Assembly: GCF_022134585.1 (NCBI RefSeq)
Contig: NZ_JAKNCT010000009.1
Coordinates: 1-64,000 of the forward strand
DNA from: Mesosutterella porci
GTDB taxonomy: Bacteria; Pseudomonadota; Gammaproteobacteria; Burkholderiales; Burkholderiaceae_F
Length of the DNA: 64,000 nucleotides
Reading direction: 5' to 3'
Part shown: one piece after another, positions 20,707 through 29,556 of the stretch
Numbering within the stretch: position 1 is the stretch's first letter
Layout: each line of letters opens with the position of its first letter
Notes under the pieces: model-generated
Databases searched by the model: none
What the model was told of the DNA's origin: nothing
The model's input: the letters and a program-made list of their open reading frames with translations, nothing else
Position numbers and translations under genes: made by a program

Positions 20707-21330
20707 TCAGCTGAGTTTTCTGCCGGCTTCGGCCTGCCGCCGTAAATCCTTCAGAATGAAGTTCCTTGCGAGTTTTTCCGTTACCCAGAAGATGAGGCCT
20801 AGAGCCCAGGACATCAGCCCGTTCCAGAAAACCCAGGATTTCATGTTTCCCCAGAAGCAGGTTAGTGCGCCAACCGCCCCGATCAAAGCGAAAAAGCACA
20901 TCCAGACGATGGATAGGGCGCGGCTGTAAGCCCTTAGGGGATCATCCGGGGCCTTGCCTTTGGAGATGGCTTTGCAGACCATTCCGTCGTCATGTCCGAG
21001 GCCGATGAAGAGAGCGATAAAAACAAGGATATACACTCCGACAGGCCAGAATTTCAGGACCGTCACACTCTGTGTCACCGCAGCAGCGATTCCGATCAGA
21101 GCCGAATACATGGTGATGAAGGCGGTCAGAACGGAAGGCAGGTCGAGAATCCTCAGGAACGCAGCGATGATCAGGCCGACTGCGATCACTGCGATATCGC
21201 TGCGCGGGAGGCTGAAGTATGTCCAAATCGGGTAAGTAGCCATCAGGATCGTACCTGCGATGAAGCCGATCCTTTTTAAGAGGCCGGCAGGGGTATTGCC
21301 CGAAGAGGAATTGGCGGCAGAACTGGTCAT
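20707..21330 (-). CDS. Integral membrane protein, COG4648-like
   Basis: A 207-residue protein with about six hydrophobic spans (starting ILMATYPIWTYFSL, then IAVIAVGLIIAAFLRIL, and others). It contains the conserved-looking loop LGHDDGMVCKAISKGK and a short basic C-terminus. It resembles the COG4648 family of membrane proteins, often found in aryl-polyene and fatty-acid-like clusters. Its function is unknown. It converges on the phosphopantetheinyl transferase, with only 10 bases between the two stop codons. The family assignment is from memory. Confidence 0.65.
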   Translation of the reverse strand: MTSSAANSSSGNTPAGLLKRIGFIAGTILMATYPIWTYFSLPRSDIAVIAVGLIIAAFLRILDLPSVLTAFITMYSALIGIAAAVTQSVTVLKFWPVGVYILVFIALFIGLGHDDGMVCKAISKGKAPDDPLRAYSRALSIVWMCFFALIGAVGALTCFWGNMKSWVFWNGLMSWALGLIFWVTEKLARNFILKDLRRQAEAGRKLS

Positions 21331-21658
21331 GAAAGTGTTTCCGGACGCTGGCTCGGCAGCGATGATGCTTGAAGTTCTACAGGATTTTAATTCAAACAGG
21401 CCCCGGGCACAGCAGGCCGTGCTGGTACGCGGGGAGCCTGCCTGTTCGGGGCCGGAGCAGCGTGCAAAAGATCCTGCTCCATCCCTTTTTTTAGGGATGG
21501 AAATCGGCTGTTTCTGCGAAGACTCTGTCCTAAAACTGACAGAAAATGATTAGGCACCGGCTCCATGAGCCAGCGAAACTGCTCGTCCTGAACTTTTTTG
21601 CGATCGGGCATTCCTGCGCCAGGGGCAGGTTTCCCGGACACAACAGCGAGGTCTGCCT
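21331..21658. other. Divergent intergenic region, nothing specific seen
   Basis: These 328 bases separate the divergent COG4648-like gene and gamma-glutamyltransferase. They must hold both promoters, but no convincing -10/-35 pair could be picked by eye. GAGG at 21648-21651 is the ribosome-binding site for the ATG at 21659. No repeat or RNA structure stood out. Confidence 0.4.
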
Positions 21659-23272
21659 ATGCTCGATTTTGATCCTCTTCATTATCCTTATGCCTCGACC
21701 CGCAGCCTGGTTTATTCGCGAAACGGCATGTGCTGCGCCGGCAATCCGACCGCCGCTTCCGCCGGACTTCAGACGCTTCTGAAGGGGGGAAACGCCGTCG
21801 ATGCGGCAATCGCCATGGCGCTCACGCAGCCCCTGGCCGAGCCGACGGGCAACGGCCTGGGCAGCGACTGCTTTGCGATCGTCTGGTTCAAGGGCCGGAT
21901 GTACGGCATCAACGGCTCTGGTCCCGCACCCCGCTCCATTTCCATTGACGCCCTGAAGGAGCGCGGTCTGAAAGAGGTTCCGAAGCGCGGCGTGGAGTCC
22001 ATTGACGTGCCGGGCGCCGTGGCCGCCTGGTGCGCGCTCCACGAACGCTTCGGGAGCCTCGAGCTCGAGGAAGTCGCGGCTCCCGCCGTTGAGTATGCAG
22101 AACAGGGCTTCCCCGTTTCTCCAAACATCAGCAGGCTGTGGTCTGACAGCTACAGGCTGTTTGCTCCGCTTGCTTCTGCCAATCCGGCTTTTCAGGGCTG
22201 GATGGAGACTTTTGCGCCCGGCGGCAGAACTCCGAAGGCGGGCGAGATGTTTGCTAGCCCGAGGATGGCGGACACTCTGCGCTCCATAGCCCGGACAAAC
22301 GGCCGCTCGTTCTATCAGGGACCTATCGCAGAGAAAATCGACGCCTATATGAAACGGACAGGCGGCTTTCTCTCGGGAGAAGACCTGGCCGCCTACAAGC
22401 CTGAATGGGTGGCCCCGATATCTCTCAATTACCGGGGCGTCGATGTCTGGGAACTTCCTCCGAATGGACACGGCATCACGGTACTCATGGCTCTGCAGAT
22501 TCTCAAAGGCATGGAGCTTGGGGACCGCGAGGACCCGGAGACCGTTCATCGTCAGATCGATGCCCTGAAGCTCGCTTTTTCAGACACCATGGAATATGTG
22601 GCGGAGCCTGCCTGCATGAAAGTTTCGGCAGAAGAGCTCCTGTCGGAGAAATACGCAGCGCAAAGGCGCTCTCTTATCGGGGAGCGAGCCCTGGATCCGA
22701 AAGCGGGGGATCCGCGTTACGGTTCTACCGTGTATTTCTGCACGGCAGATCGTGACGGCAACATGGTTTCCATCATTCAGAGCAATTTCCATGGGTTCGG
22801 CTCCGGCATCGTGGAACCTCAAACCGGGGTTTCTTTTAACGACCGGGCTTTTAATTTCCGCTTTGATCCCTCGCATCCGAACGGCCTGAAGGGGGGTAAG
22901 CGCCCCTATCACACCATCATCCCGGGATTTCTGACTCAAAACGGCGAAGCCCTGGGGCCGTTCGGCATCATGGGCGGCTACATGCAGCCCCAGGCTCACG
23001 TCCAGTTTCTAATGAACCTCCTTGACTGGAAACTCAATCCCCAGCAGGCCCTAGACGCGCCCCGCTGGCAGTGGGTGGGAGGCCGCCGGGTCCTGGCAGA
23101 GCAGGATATGCCGAACGCCCTGATCCGGCAGCTCCAGAGGCGGGGGCACGAAATCACCGTTGTCGCCGACCGGGTTGCCATGGGCAGGGGCCAGGCGATT
23201 ATTCGCGGCGAAAATGGCGTTTATGCCGGCGGGACGGAAAAGAGAACCGACGGACAGATCATGTGTTATTAA
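21659..23272 (+). CDS. ggt: Gamma-glutamyltransferase family protein (no signal peptide)
   Basis: A 537-residue N-terminal-nucleophile hydrolase. GNAVDAAIAMALTQPLAEPTGNGLGSDCFAIV at about residues 40-75 (quoted here only by its parts GNAVDAAIAMAL and PTGNGLGSD) is the substrate-binding start of the family. The processing site and nucleophile Thr lie in YGSTVYFCTADRDGN (about 355), which opens the small subunit. FGSGIVEPQTG and GGYMQPQAHVQ are also family segments. It removes or transfers gamma-glutamyl groups, as in glutathione breakdown. There is no signal peptide, so it is probably cytoplasmic, like YwrD-type members. It is transcribed alone and followed by a terminator. Confidence 0.88.
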   Translation: MLDFDPLHYPYASTRSLVYSRNGMCCAGNPTAASAGLQTLLKGGNAVDAAIAMALTQPLAEPTGNGLGSDCFAIVWFKGRMYGINGSGPAPRSISIDALKERGLKEVPKRGVESIDVPGAVAAWCALHERFGSLELEEVAAPAVEYAEQGFPVSPNISRLWSDSYRLFAPLASANPAFQGWMETFAPGGRTPKAGEMFASPRMADTLRSIARTNGRSFYQGPIAEKIDAYMKRTGGFLSGEDLAAYKPEWVAPISLNYRGVDVWELPPNGHGITVLMALQILKGMELGDREDPETVHRQIDALKLAFSDTMEYVAEPACMKVSAEELLSEKYAAQRRSLIGERALDPKAGDPRYGSTVYFCTADRDGNMVSIIQSNFHGFGSGIVEPQTGVSFNDRAFNFRFDPSHPNGLKGGKRPYHTIIPGFLTQNGEALGPFGIMGGYMQPQAHVQFLMNLLDWKLNPQQALDAPRWQWVGGRRVLAEQDMPNALIRQLQRRGHEITVVADRVAMGRGQAIIRGENGVYAGGTEKRTDGQIMCY

Positions 23273-23295
23273 GGAGCTGGGCCGGCAAAAAAATG

Positions 23296-23326
23296 CCGCC
23301 CGTTTTTTCTGTCGGCGGGCGGTTTT
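23296..23326 (+). terminator. Terminator after gamma-glutamyltransferase
   Basis: CCGCCCG (23296-23302) pairs with CGGGCGG (23316-23322), and TTTT follows. It lies 23 bases after the stop codon. Confidence 0.7.
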
Positions 23327-23350
23327 GGAAACGTGGCCTGACGGCAGACG

Positions 23351-23815
23351 TCACTTGGGGACGTTCAGCCGTCCAGCCCGGATGCCTTCAAGCTCGGCCT
23401 TGACGTAATCATCCGCATGGCGCGAACGCGCCTGGTTGAGCTTTGACTGGAATTCGAGGCTGGAGTCGCGGCTCTCCTTTTCAAGGTCGGCTTTAGGGGT
23501 TCCGGCCGCGCTTCGCGCGGACTCGTCCTGCAGCTGCTGGCGCGCGGCTTTCCTTGCCGCGATATCCTGCTCGTTTCTTTTGAGAAGCTGCAGCTGCTCG
23601 TCAAGCGAGAGGTGGTCGGCTTTGGGCTTCAGGTCGTCTCTGACCGCTGAAGCGCCGGTCGCGTCGGCAGAAGCCGCCGGCTTGTAGTCCGGAGGTACGG
23701 AGGATGCCGAGGTGCTCTGTGAAGCGGCCGGCTCCTGATAGTCAGGTGGAACCGCTCCGGCAGCGAAAGCGCAGGACGACAGTGCAGACAACGCGAGTGC
23801 AAAAACTCGTTTCAT
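23351..23815 (-). CDS. Small exported protein, unknown function
   Basis: A 154-residue protein with a signal peptide (MKRVFALALSALSSCAFA, cleavage after AFA). The mature part repeats VPPDY twice near the start (VPPDYQEPAA and VPPDYKPAAS). A highly charged helical stretch follows (LDEQLQLLKRNEQDIAARKAARQQ) that may form a coiled coil. ATG 23815 best fits a signal peptide; ATGs at 23821 and 23830 are in frame and also possible. Periplasmic location is inferred. It follows the glycine-zipper lipoprotein gene on the same strand. Confidence 0.65.
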   Translation of the reverse strand: MKRVFALALSALSSCAFAAGAVPPDYQEPAASQSTSASSVPPDYKPAASADATGASAVRDDLKPKADHLSLDEQLQLLKRNEQDIAARKAARQQLQDESARSAAGTPKADLEKESRDSSLEFQSKLNQARSRHADDYVKAELEGIRAGRLNVPK

Positions 23816-23848
23816 AATCATGTATTCCACAGGCGGCGAGAGACTTTT

Positions 23849-24382
23849 TTACTTGGTCTCGGTGCCGCAGCCGCCCGGATTGTTCGGCTGGATCCTGGAT
23901 TCGTTAGCGCTCTGGCGCACCAGCGTCGCGGTTCCGAGCTTGTACTCGCAGGAGTTCCCAAGCTGCACTGAGGTGTACATCTGGTCGTTCATGCGGTAGG
24001 TGAGCTGAACCCCGTTCTGATAATCGGTCCCGCCGGCAGCGAGATTGGCCGCCCGGTTGCCGAGAACGCCGCCCGCGAGTCCGCCCACGATGCGGGAGTT
24101 CTGCCGGCTGTGCCGGCCGTGTCCGAACTGGTTTCCGATGACGGCTCCGGCCACGGCTCCGGCCACCGTGCCGGCAAGCTGGGCTGTAGAGTTTTTAGTT
24201 TCGTTCGGCAGGGCGACCTTGGCCGGCTGGATGGACAGAATTTCAACCGTGCTGACCTGCTGGACCTGATTGAGCGAGCCCGGGCCGTAGACATCGGCGC
24301 GGTATCTCTGGTTATCGTTGGCGCAGCCGGCCAGAGCCAGAGTGGCGCAGAGGGCTGCAGCGGCAGCGAGTTTCGTGTTCAT
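23849..24382 (-). CDS. Glycine-zipper 2TM outer-membrane lipoprotein (SlyB/Pcp-like)
   Basis: A 177-residue lipoprotein with lipobox LAGC (Cys near residue 20). A central glycine-zipper region (about 68-115) has the repeats AGTVAGAVAGAVIGNQFG and GGLAGGVLGNRAANLA, typical of the 2TM domain in SlyB/Pcp lipoproteins. A beta-rich tail follows with a Cys pair (SCEYKLG and GGCGTETK). SlyB-type proteins stabilise the outer membrane. The gene lies 33 bases upstream of the small exported protein on the same strand. Confidence 0.82.
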   Translation of the reverse strand: MNTKLAAAAALCATLALAGCANDNQRYRADVYGPGSLNQVQQVSTVEILSIQPAKVALPNETKNSTAQLAGTVAGAVAGAVIGNQFGHGRHSRQNSRIVGGLAGGVLGNRAANLAAGGTDYQNGVQLTYRMNDQMYTSVQLGNSCEYKLGTATLVRQSANESRIQPNNPGGCGTETK

Positions 24383-24555
24383 TGTCTTTTACCTTTAAAA
24401 TCTGCTGAAGGAACGCCGAAAGATCCGGGCGCTACCATCCGAAATTATTGTAAGTTCCCATTTACAAACCGAATGCAAACATTTTCAGCAATGCATTACG
24501 GTTTGTTACCGGGAAAGCAGCTCTGCGGCAGGGGCCCGTCTTTGGGGTCGGCAGA

Positions 24556-24945
24556 TCAGTAGTTTTTCAGGACATGGTCAAAAGTCGCCCTCAGGTCCTC
24601 TTCGGAGATGAAGCCCGAATGCGCGTCAAGAAGCTTGCATTTCCTGTCAAAGAGAATCTGGGTGGGCACGGCGCTGATGCCCAGCGCGCGGGCGATGTCG
24701 GGGTGTTCGTCGATGTCGATGTGGACAAAGGAAATCTTCCCTTTGTAGTCTTTTTCGACTTTTTTCCAGGCCGGCTTCATCATTTTGCAGGGGGTGCACC
24801 AGCTCGCCTCGAAATCAACGATTGAAATCCGCCCCTGCATCGGGCAAAAGGCCGTCGAGGAAGCTTTTGCAGAGGCCTGAGCGGAGCCAGAGAGCGCCAG
24901 GGCGCAGGAACAGAGGATCGCGGTGGCTGCTAATTTTCGAAACAT
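24556..24945 (-). CDS. Periplasmic thioredoxin-fold protein
   Basis: A 129-residue protein with an N-terminal signal peptide (MFRKLAATAILCSCALALSG) and a compact thioredoxin domain. The redox site WCTPC is in FEASWCTPCKMMKPAW (about residue 52), the cis-Pro loop is AVPTQILF, and the fold ends normally. It probably exchanges thiols and disulfides in the periplasm. The partner is unknown. It has no DsbA helical insertion, so it is closer to secreted thioredoxin than to DsbA. It stands alone, upstream of the lipoprotein gene on the same strand. Confidence 0.82.
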   Translation of the reverse strand: MFRKLAATAILCSCALALSGSAQASAKASSTAFCPMQGRISIVDFEASWCTPCKMMKPAWKKVEKDYKGKISFVHIDIDEHPDIARALGISAVPTQILFDRKCKLLDAHSGFISEEDLRATFDHVLKNY

Positions 24946-25086
24946 CTTGGTGCACCTGTAGAAAGACGCGTGACGAAATGCCCTATTGTAAGGTTTCCCC
25001 TGAATGAAAATGAGACCGTCTGCTTTTTTTCGGGTGAGCCTCCGTCCCCCGCATCCCGTGATTAGGTGGTGGGCCCCAAAAAAAAT

Positions 25087-25114
25087 TTGCGTTTCAGGAA
25101 AGCTCGTGTAGAAT
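25087..25114 (+). promoter_or_regulatory. Promoter of tRNA-Gly
   Basis: TTGCGT at 25087-25092 and TAGAAT at 25109-25114 are 16 bases apart. They are followed by a GC-rich stretch (CGCTCCCG) like the discriminators of stringently controlled stable-RNA promoters. The tRNA begins 14 bases after the -10. Confidence 0.65.
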
Positions 25115-25127
25115 ACGCTCCCGTGTT

Positions 25128-25203
25128 GCGGGAGTAGCTCAGTTGGTAGAGCGCAACCTTGCCAAGGTTGAGGTCGCGAGTTCGAGACTCGTCTCCCGCT
25201 CCA
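25128..25203 (+). tRNA. tRNA-Gly (anticodon GCC)
   Basis: A 76-base cloverleaf. The acceptor stem GCGGGAG pairs with CTCCCGC, the D-loop contains AGTTGGTA, the anticodon arm is CAACC-TTGCCAA-GGTTG with anticodon GCC, and the T-arm contains TTCGAGAC. The discriminator T is followed by an encoded CCA (25201-25203). It reads the GGC and GGU glycine codons. No integrase or repeat touches its 3' end. Confidence 0.95.
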
Positions 25204-25214
25204 AAGATTTTTGG

Positions 25215-25249
25215 AAGGCTGTTTTCTTTTAAAAGGAAACAGCCTTTTT
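25215..25249 (+). terminator. Terminator after tRNA-Gly
   Basis: AAGGCTGTT pairs with AACAGCCTT across a short AT-rich loop and is followed by TTT. It lies 12 bases after the tRNA and also marks the 3' side of the convergent DUF333 gene. Confidence 0.8.
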
Positions 25250-25254
25250 GCTAT

Positions 25255-25563
25255 TTATTTGTTCTTTCCGTGGTCGCGCCGGTAGAGCTCCCATTCCTCC
25301 ACGGTAGAGCCGTCGGGCAGATGGCAGACGCCGTATTCTCCCCCTGAGGCGTCTTTCCTGATTTCAAGCTTTCCGCCTCGTTTTTCAACGCACCAGACCG
25401 ATGCCGGGTTGGCCATTCCGATAGGGGCGGGCCCGGCGGAATTGTCGCGGTGCAGGGGCGCGCAGCCGGCGGCGCAGACGCCGGCTGCAAAGGCGACGGA
25501 TCCAACCGCAATCAATTTGTTAATCTTATTCAAAGAGTTGTTGTTTCTAATCCCCGTCCCCAT
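25255..25563 (-). CDS. DUF333-type small lipoprotein
   Basis: A 102-residue protein. The N-terminus holds a hydrophobic segment ending in CAAGC, a probable lipobox (Cys near residue 34). The second half follows the DUF333 pattern: NPASVWCVEKRGGKLEI, then GGEYGVCHLPDGSTVEEWELYR. The two Cys are probably paired. Members of this family have been loosely called haemolysin-like with no proven role. Some start-site uncertainty remains, as the N-terminus before the hydrophobic core is long for a lipoprotein. Confidence 0.7.
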   Translation of the reverse strand: MGTGIRNNNSLNKINKLIAVGSVAFAAGVCAAGCAPLHRDNSAGPAPIGMANPASVWCVEKRGGKLEIRKDASGGEYGVCHLPDGSTVEEWELYRRDHGKNK

Positions 25564-25701
25564 ATTCTTTTCTCTCCGCTAGAATAAATGTTCACCGTTT
25601 GGTCATGAACGGGTGCTATGGTAATTGCGTCAAGGTTCGTGCGTCCTGAAAGACTCAATTCAGGCGTTTCCTCTTTTTGGTTAGGATCAAAGAAAGATTT
25701 T

Positions 25702-27915
25702 ATGGAAAACAAGAGCTCATCGCGTGTCGCGGCCGATAAAAATGCATCTGCTTCCCCGAAAACAGCACCCCGCAGGGCAAAGCGCACAGTCCGGGCTTCT
25801 GGAAAGGCGGCCGGCGCTAAAAAGGATCTGCCGCTGACGTCTCCGAGTCTGTATACCAACAGGGAGCTGTCCTGGCTCTCGTTTAACCGCAGAGTGCTTG
25901 AAACGGCGCTCGAAGAGGACAGGCCTCTTTTGGACCAGGTGAAGTTCCTGAGCATTTTCTACACGAACCTTGATGAATTCTTCATGGTGCGTGTTTCCAA
26001 CATCTTCAAGCAGTACCAGACCGGGGCTTCCACGCTGGGGCCGGACAAGATGTCGCCGGCCAAGCAGCTGGCCGAAATTCGCAAGCTCACGATGGAGCAG
26101 GTGGAGGCCGCCGCGAGCCACTGGATCAACAAGCTTCAGCCCGCCCTGGCGGAAGCGGGCGTTCGCGTGGTCGAGTATTCGGATCTTGACCCCGAGCAGC
26201 AGAAGTATCTGCTCAACCGCTTCAAGAACGACATCTACCCGATCCTGACCCCCCAGGCTATCGACCCCGGGCATCCGTTCCCGAAAATTTCCAACCTCTC
26301 CATCAATTTCCTCATCGAGGTGGCCGACTCCAACGATGTCAGGCACTATGCGAGGCTGCGGGTTCCGCACAACATCCCAAGGTTTTATTTTGTACCCCGC
26401 AATCCCTCGCTGGACGAACCGCAGATGTCCGGCTCCTTCGACAAAAGCGTCGATATCGTGCAGACCGAGAAGATCATCGGCGAGTTCCTGCCGCTGCTTT
26501 TCCCGGGCTACAAGGTGACGGCCAAGGGGATGTTCCGCATCACGCGCAACACTGATGTGGAAATTGAGGAGGACGAGGCCGATGACCTTCTCGAGGCCGT
26601 CCGCGATTCCGTTCTTCGCCGCCGGTTCGGGGGAGTCGTTCGCCTTGAAACCGAGTACAGAATTCCCGCGAAGCTCACGTCGTTCCTTGTGAGCAAGCTG
26701 CACCTTCTGCCTTCCCAGATTTACACCGTGAAGGGCCCGATGGCTTTTTCCGGGTTCATGCAGCTCAACGACCTCAACATTCCCGCGCTGAAGGACACGC
26801 CGTATTACGCGAGCTACAACCCTGCGACCCAGCCGGTTGAAGAGCTTTTCGAGAACATTGCCCGCGAGGATATCCTGCTCTATCACCCGTACCAGACGTT
26901 CACTTCGGTAGTGGATTTCGTGCAGCAGGCGGCTCGAGACCCCAAGGTGCTTGGCATCAAAATGACGCTCTACCGCGTGGGCAACAACTCTCCGATCGTG
27001 AAGGCCCTGATGGACGCCCGCATGGCAGGCAAGCAGGTGACCGCCGTGGTCGAGCTGAAGGCGAGGTTTGACGAGGAGCGCAACATCAACTGGGCTGAGG
27101 AGATGGAGCACCAGAACGTCAACGTCGTCTATGGGTTCGTGGGCCTGAAGGTGCATGCGAAGCTCTGTCTCGTCATCCGCAGGGAGGACAGCGGCATACG
27201 CACCTATGTTCATATCGGCACCGGCAACTACAACCCGGGTTCGGCGAAAAACTATACGGATCTGGGCCTGCTCACCGCAGATCCGGCGATCTGCTCGGAC
27301 GTGACCGACCTCTTCAACGTGATGACGGGATACGCGAAGCGCACGAGCTATAACCGGCTGCTTGTCTCGCCCACGAGCATGCGCTCGGGGCTGGAGCGCA
27401 GCATCCGCGCTGAAATCGAGCGCCACAGGCGCGAAGGCAACGGACGGATTGTGATCAAGTGCAACCAGTTGGTTGATGCGGATATGATCAAGCTTCTGTA
27501 CGAAGCCTCGATCGCCGGAGTCAAGGTCGACTGCCTGGTGCGCGGCATCTGCTGCCTGAAGCCCGGCATTCCCGGTGTCTCTGAAAATATCACAGTCCGC
27601 GCCATTTTGGGCAAGTTCCTCGAGCATGCCCGCGTCTACTGGTTCGGGCCTCTCGAGGATACGGAAAAGAGTTTCTGCTACATTGGCTCGGCCGACATGA
27701 TGGGACGCAACCTCGACCGCCGCATAGAGGTGGTGACGCCTATTCTCGACGGCAGGCTGAAGAAGCGCCTGGCCGAGGAAGTTCTGCAGCTGCAGCTGGC
27801 GGACAATCAGCGCACCTGGCTGCTGGAGAAGGACACCTACACCCGCATTGTGAAAAAGCCCCCGGAAAAGAGCGTCAATGCGCAGGAAGAAATGATCCGC
27901 CGCTACGGCGAGTAA
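25702..27915 (+). CDS. ppk: Polyphosphate kinase 1
   Basis: A 737-residue PPK1 that reversibly builds polyphosphate from ATP. The N-domain begins with YTNRELSWLSFNRRVLE. The catalytic domains carry HAKLCLVIRRE (autophosphorylated His near residue 484), HIGTGNYNPGSAKNYTDLG and the second His-containing region ending YIGSADMMGRNLDRRIE. ATG 25702 has AAGAAAG upstream; an in-frame ATG at 25618 would add 28 residues of unclear value. The first 45 residues are basic and low in complexity. ppx starts 11 bases downstream, giving a synthesis-degradation operon. Confidence 0.95.
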   Translation: MENKSSSRVAADKNASASPKTAPRRAKRTVRASGKAAGAKKDLPLTSPSLYTNRELSWLSFNRRVLETALEEDRPLLDQVKFLSIFYTNLDEFFMVRVSNIFKQYQTGASTLGPDKMSPAKQLAEIRKLTMEQVEAAASHWINKLQPALAEAGVRVVEYSDLDPEQQKYLLNRFKNDIYPILTPQAIDPGHPFPKISNLSINFLIEVADSNDVRHYARLRVPHNIPRFYFVPRNPSLDEPQMSGSFDKSVDIVQTEKIIGEFLPLLFPGYKVTAKGMFRITRNTDVEIEEDEADDLLEAVRDSVLRRRFGGVVRLETEYRIPAKLTSFLVSKLHLLPSQIYTVKGPMAFSGFMQLNDLNIPALKDTPYYASYNPATQPVEELFENIAREDILLYHPYQTFTSVVDFVQQAARDPKVLGIKMTLYRVGNNSPIVKALMDARMAGKQVTAVVELKARFDEERNINWAEEMEHQNVNVVYGFVGLKVHAKLCLVIRREDSGIRTYVHIGTGNYNPGSAKNYTDLGLLTADPAICSDVTDLFNVMTGYAKRTSYNRLLVSPTSMRSGLERSIRAEIERHRREGNGRIVIKCNQLVDADMIKLLYEASIAGVKVDCLVRGICCLKPGIPGVSENITVRAILGKFLEHARVYWFGPLEDTEKSFCYIGSADMMGRNLDRRIEVVTPILDGRLKKRLAEEVLQLQLADNQRTWLLEKDTYTRIVKKPPEKSVNAQEEMIRRYGE

Positions 27916-27925
27916 AGGACGGCTT

Positions 27926-29545
27926 ATGGAAACAGCGCAGTACGGACCCCTTCCTGCTGAAACGGAAACTTTCCCGGACAACCCGAGTCCGCTCCCTCCG
28001 GGGGCTCACCGCGTGGCCGTTGTTGACCTCGGAAGCAACTCGATCCGGCTGCTTCTCGCGCAGGTCGACGCCCAGGGGCGGGTTCAGGTTCTCAACTGCG
28101 TGAAATCCATGGTGAAGCTGGGCGAGGGGGCTTTCGAGAATGACGCGCTCCAGCCCGCCGCCATGGACCGCACCATTGCGGTTTTGAAGACATTCGCGCG
28201 GACCTGCCGCATGTACGGCGTCGAGCAGATCGCTGCAGTGGCCACGGCCTCCGTACGCGAGGCTCCCAACGGTCGTGCGTTTGTGGAACGGGCGAAGCTC
28301 GAGACCGGCGTGCGCTTCAATGTCATTTCAGGGCCTGAGGAGGCTCGCCTGGTCAGCATCGGGGTGGAGGCGGGGCTTCCCCTGTCGGACCATCCCCGGG
28401 TCTTTATGGATATCGGCGGCGGCAGCACCGAATTTGCCGTGTCCCGCAACGGTGAGATTCTCGCCGCGGAGTCGCTGCATGTCGGCTGCGTGAGGCTTGC
28501 GGACCGCTTCTTTCGAAAGGAAAACGGGAAGGTCCCGCGGTCCCTCTTCGAGGAGGTGCAGAACTACGTCCGTGAAAAATCCTTCCTTCCCTTCGAGCGC
28601 GTCAGGGCCAGCCGGCCTGCGGAGATGATCGCGAGCTCAGGCACGGCCGGAGCCCTTGGAGCAATGGCCGAGGCAATGAGGCATGGCAGCTCCGATGATC
28701 AGGGCGGGCGCTATGTGCTTCTTGACGAAGTCCGCGCTATTTCCGAAAGGCTCTGCGGTACCACTCCCGCCGAGCGGCTTCGCCTTCCCGGCATGTCCGC
28801 AAGGCGCGTTGACGTGATCATCCCGGGCGCGGCGATTTTCCTGACGGCGATGGAGGAGCTGGGGTTTGACAGGGTGGAGATCACGGAGCGGGGCCTTCGC
28901 GACGGAGTGCTCCTCCAGCATCTGGAGAACTCCGGCCTTATCCCCGGCAAGGCCCGCGAGCGGGAGCAGAAGATCAATGCGGTCAAGGGATTCGCCAGGA
29001 CCTTCAGCGCGGATCTGTTTCATGCGAAGAAAGTCTCCGGCTTTGTGCTGCAGCTTTTTGACCAGGCGCGGAGCGAAAGCCTCGTGGAACTCGATCCCGT
29101 CTGGCGCGATATCCTTTTTTACGCGGCCTGGCTCCAGGAAACGGGGATCGCCATTTCGTACCACAACCTCGCAGAGCACAGCGCTTACATTGTGGCGAAT
29201 TCTGAGCTTCTGGGATTTACCGAATACGAGACCCAGCAGATTGCCGCAGTCATCTTCCGGAGCCGGTACCAGGGGCGGGAAGAACCCGGCTATATCGCCC
29301 TGTCATCCAATGACTGGAAGGAGGCGGCGCTGGCCGGGCTCCTTTTAAAGGTCGCCGAGGGGCTCGACAAGAGCCACCGCGGGGCCGTGACGGACTTTAA
29401 TCTGGAAGCCCGCGGCAGGCAGGTGGTGATGGGAGTGAGGGCGGACTCAGAAAGTCCGATTGAGCGCGAAAATCTGACCAGAATCGCCAAAACCATGACA
29501 AGCCGGCTGGGAAGAACCTTTTCCGTGGTCTGGTCCGCTTCTTAA
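27926..29545 (+). CDS. ppx: Exopolyphosphatase (Ppx/GppA family)
   Basis: A 539-residue enzyme of the ASKHA fold that removes terminal phosphate from polyphosphate, or the 5' phosphate of pppGpp in GppA-type members. The phosphate-1 motif VVDLGSNSIRLLLAQV is near residue 32, the phosphate-2 motif MDIGGGSTEFAVSR near 163, and ITERGLRDGVLLQHL near 325. An HD-like C-terminal region follows, with AAWLQETGIAISYHNLAEHSAYI (read here as its parts LQETGIAISYHN and LAEHSAYI). It follows ppk after 11 bases, which favours Ppx over GppA. mobA starts 11 bases on. Confidence 0.92.
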   Translation: METAQYGPLPAETETFPDNPSPLPPGAHRVAVVDLGSNSIRLLLAQVDAQGRVQVLNCVKSMVKLGEGAFENDALQPAAMDRTIAVLKTFARTCRMYGVEQIAAVATASVREAPNGRAFVERAKLETGVRFNVISGPEEARLVSIGVEAGLPLSDHPRVFMDIGGGSTEFAVSRNGEILAAESLHVGCVRLADRFFRKENGKVPRSLFEEVQNYVREKSFLPFERVRASRPAEMIASSGTAGALGAMAEAMRHGSSDDQGGRYVLLDEVRAISERLCGTTPAERLRLPGMSARRVDVIIPGAAIFLTAMEELGFDRVEITERGLRDGVLLQHLENSGLIPGKAREREQKINAVKGFARTFSADLFHAKKVSGFVLQLFDQARSESLVELDPVWRDILFYAAWLQETGIAISYHNLAEHSAYIVANSELLGFTEYETQQIAAVIFRSRYQGREEPGYIALSSNDWKEAALAGLLLKVAEGLDKSHRGAVTDFNLEARGRQVVMGVRADSESPIERENLTRIAKTMTSRLGRTFSVVWSAS

Positions 29546-29556
29546 AGGGAAAAGCG

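Noticed and set aside
25128-25203. tRNA-Gly as integration site of the orphan recombinase
   Set aside because: It lies about 10 kb away, its 3' end is intact, and no partial copy of the tRNA was noticed near 13.9-15.4 kb.
25717-27981. A 754-residue open frame on the - strand
   Set aside because: Antisense to ppk, which has every family motif. No recognisable protein features.
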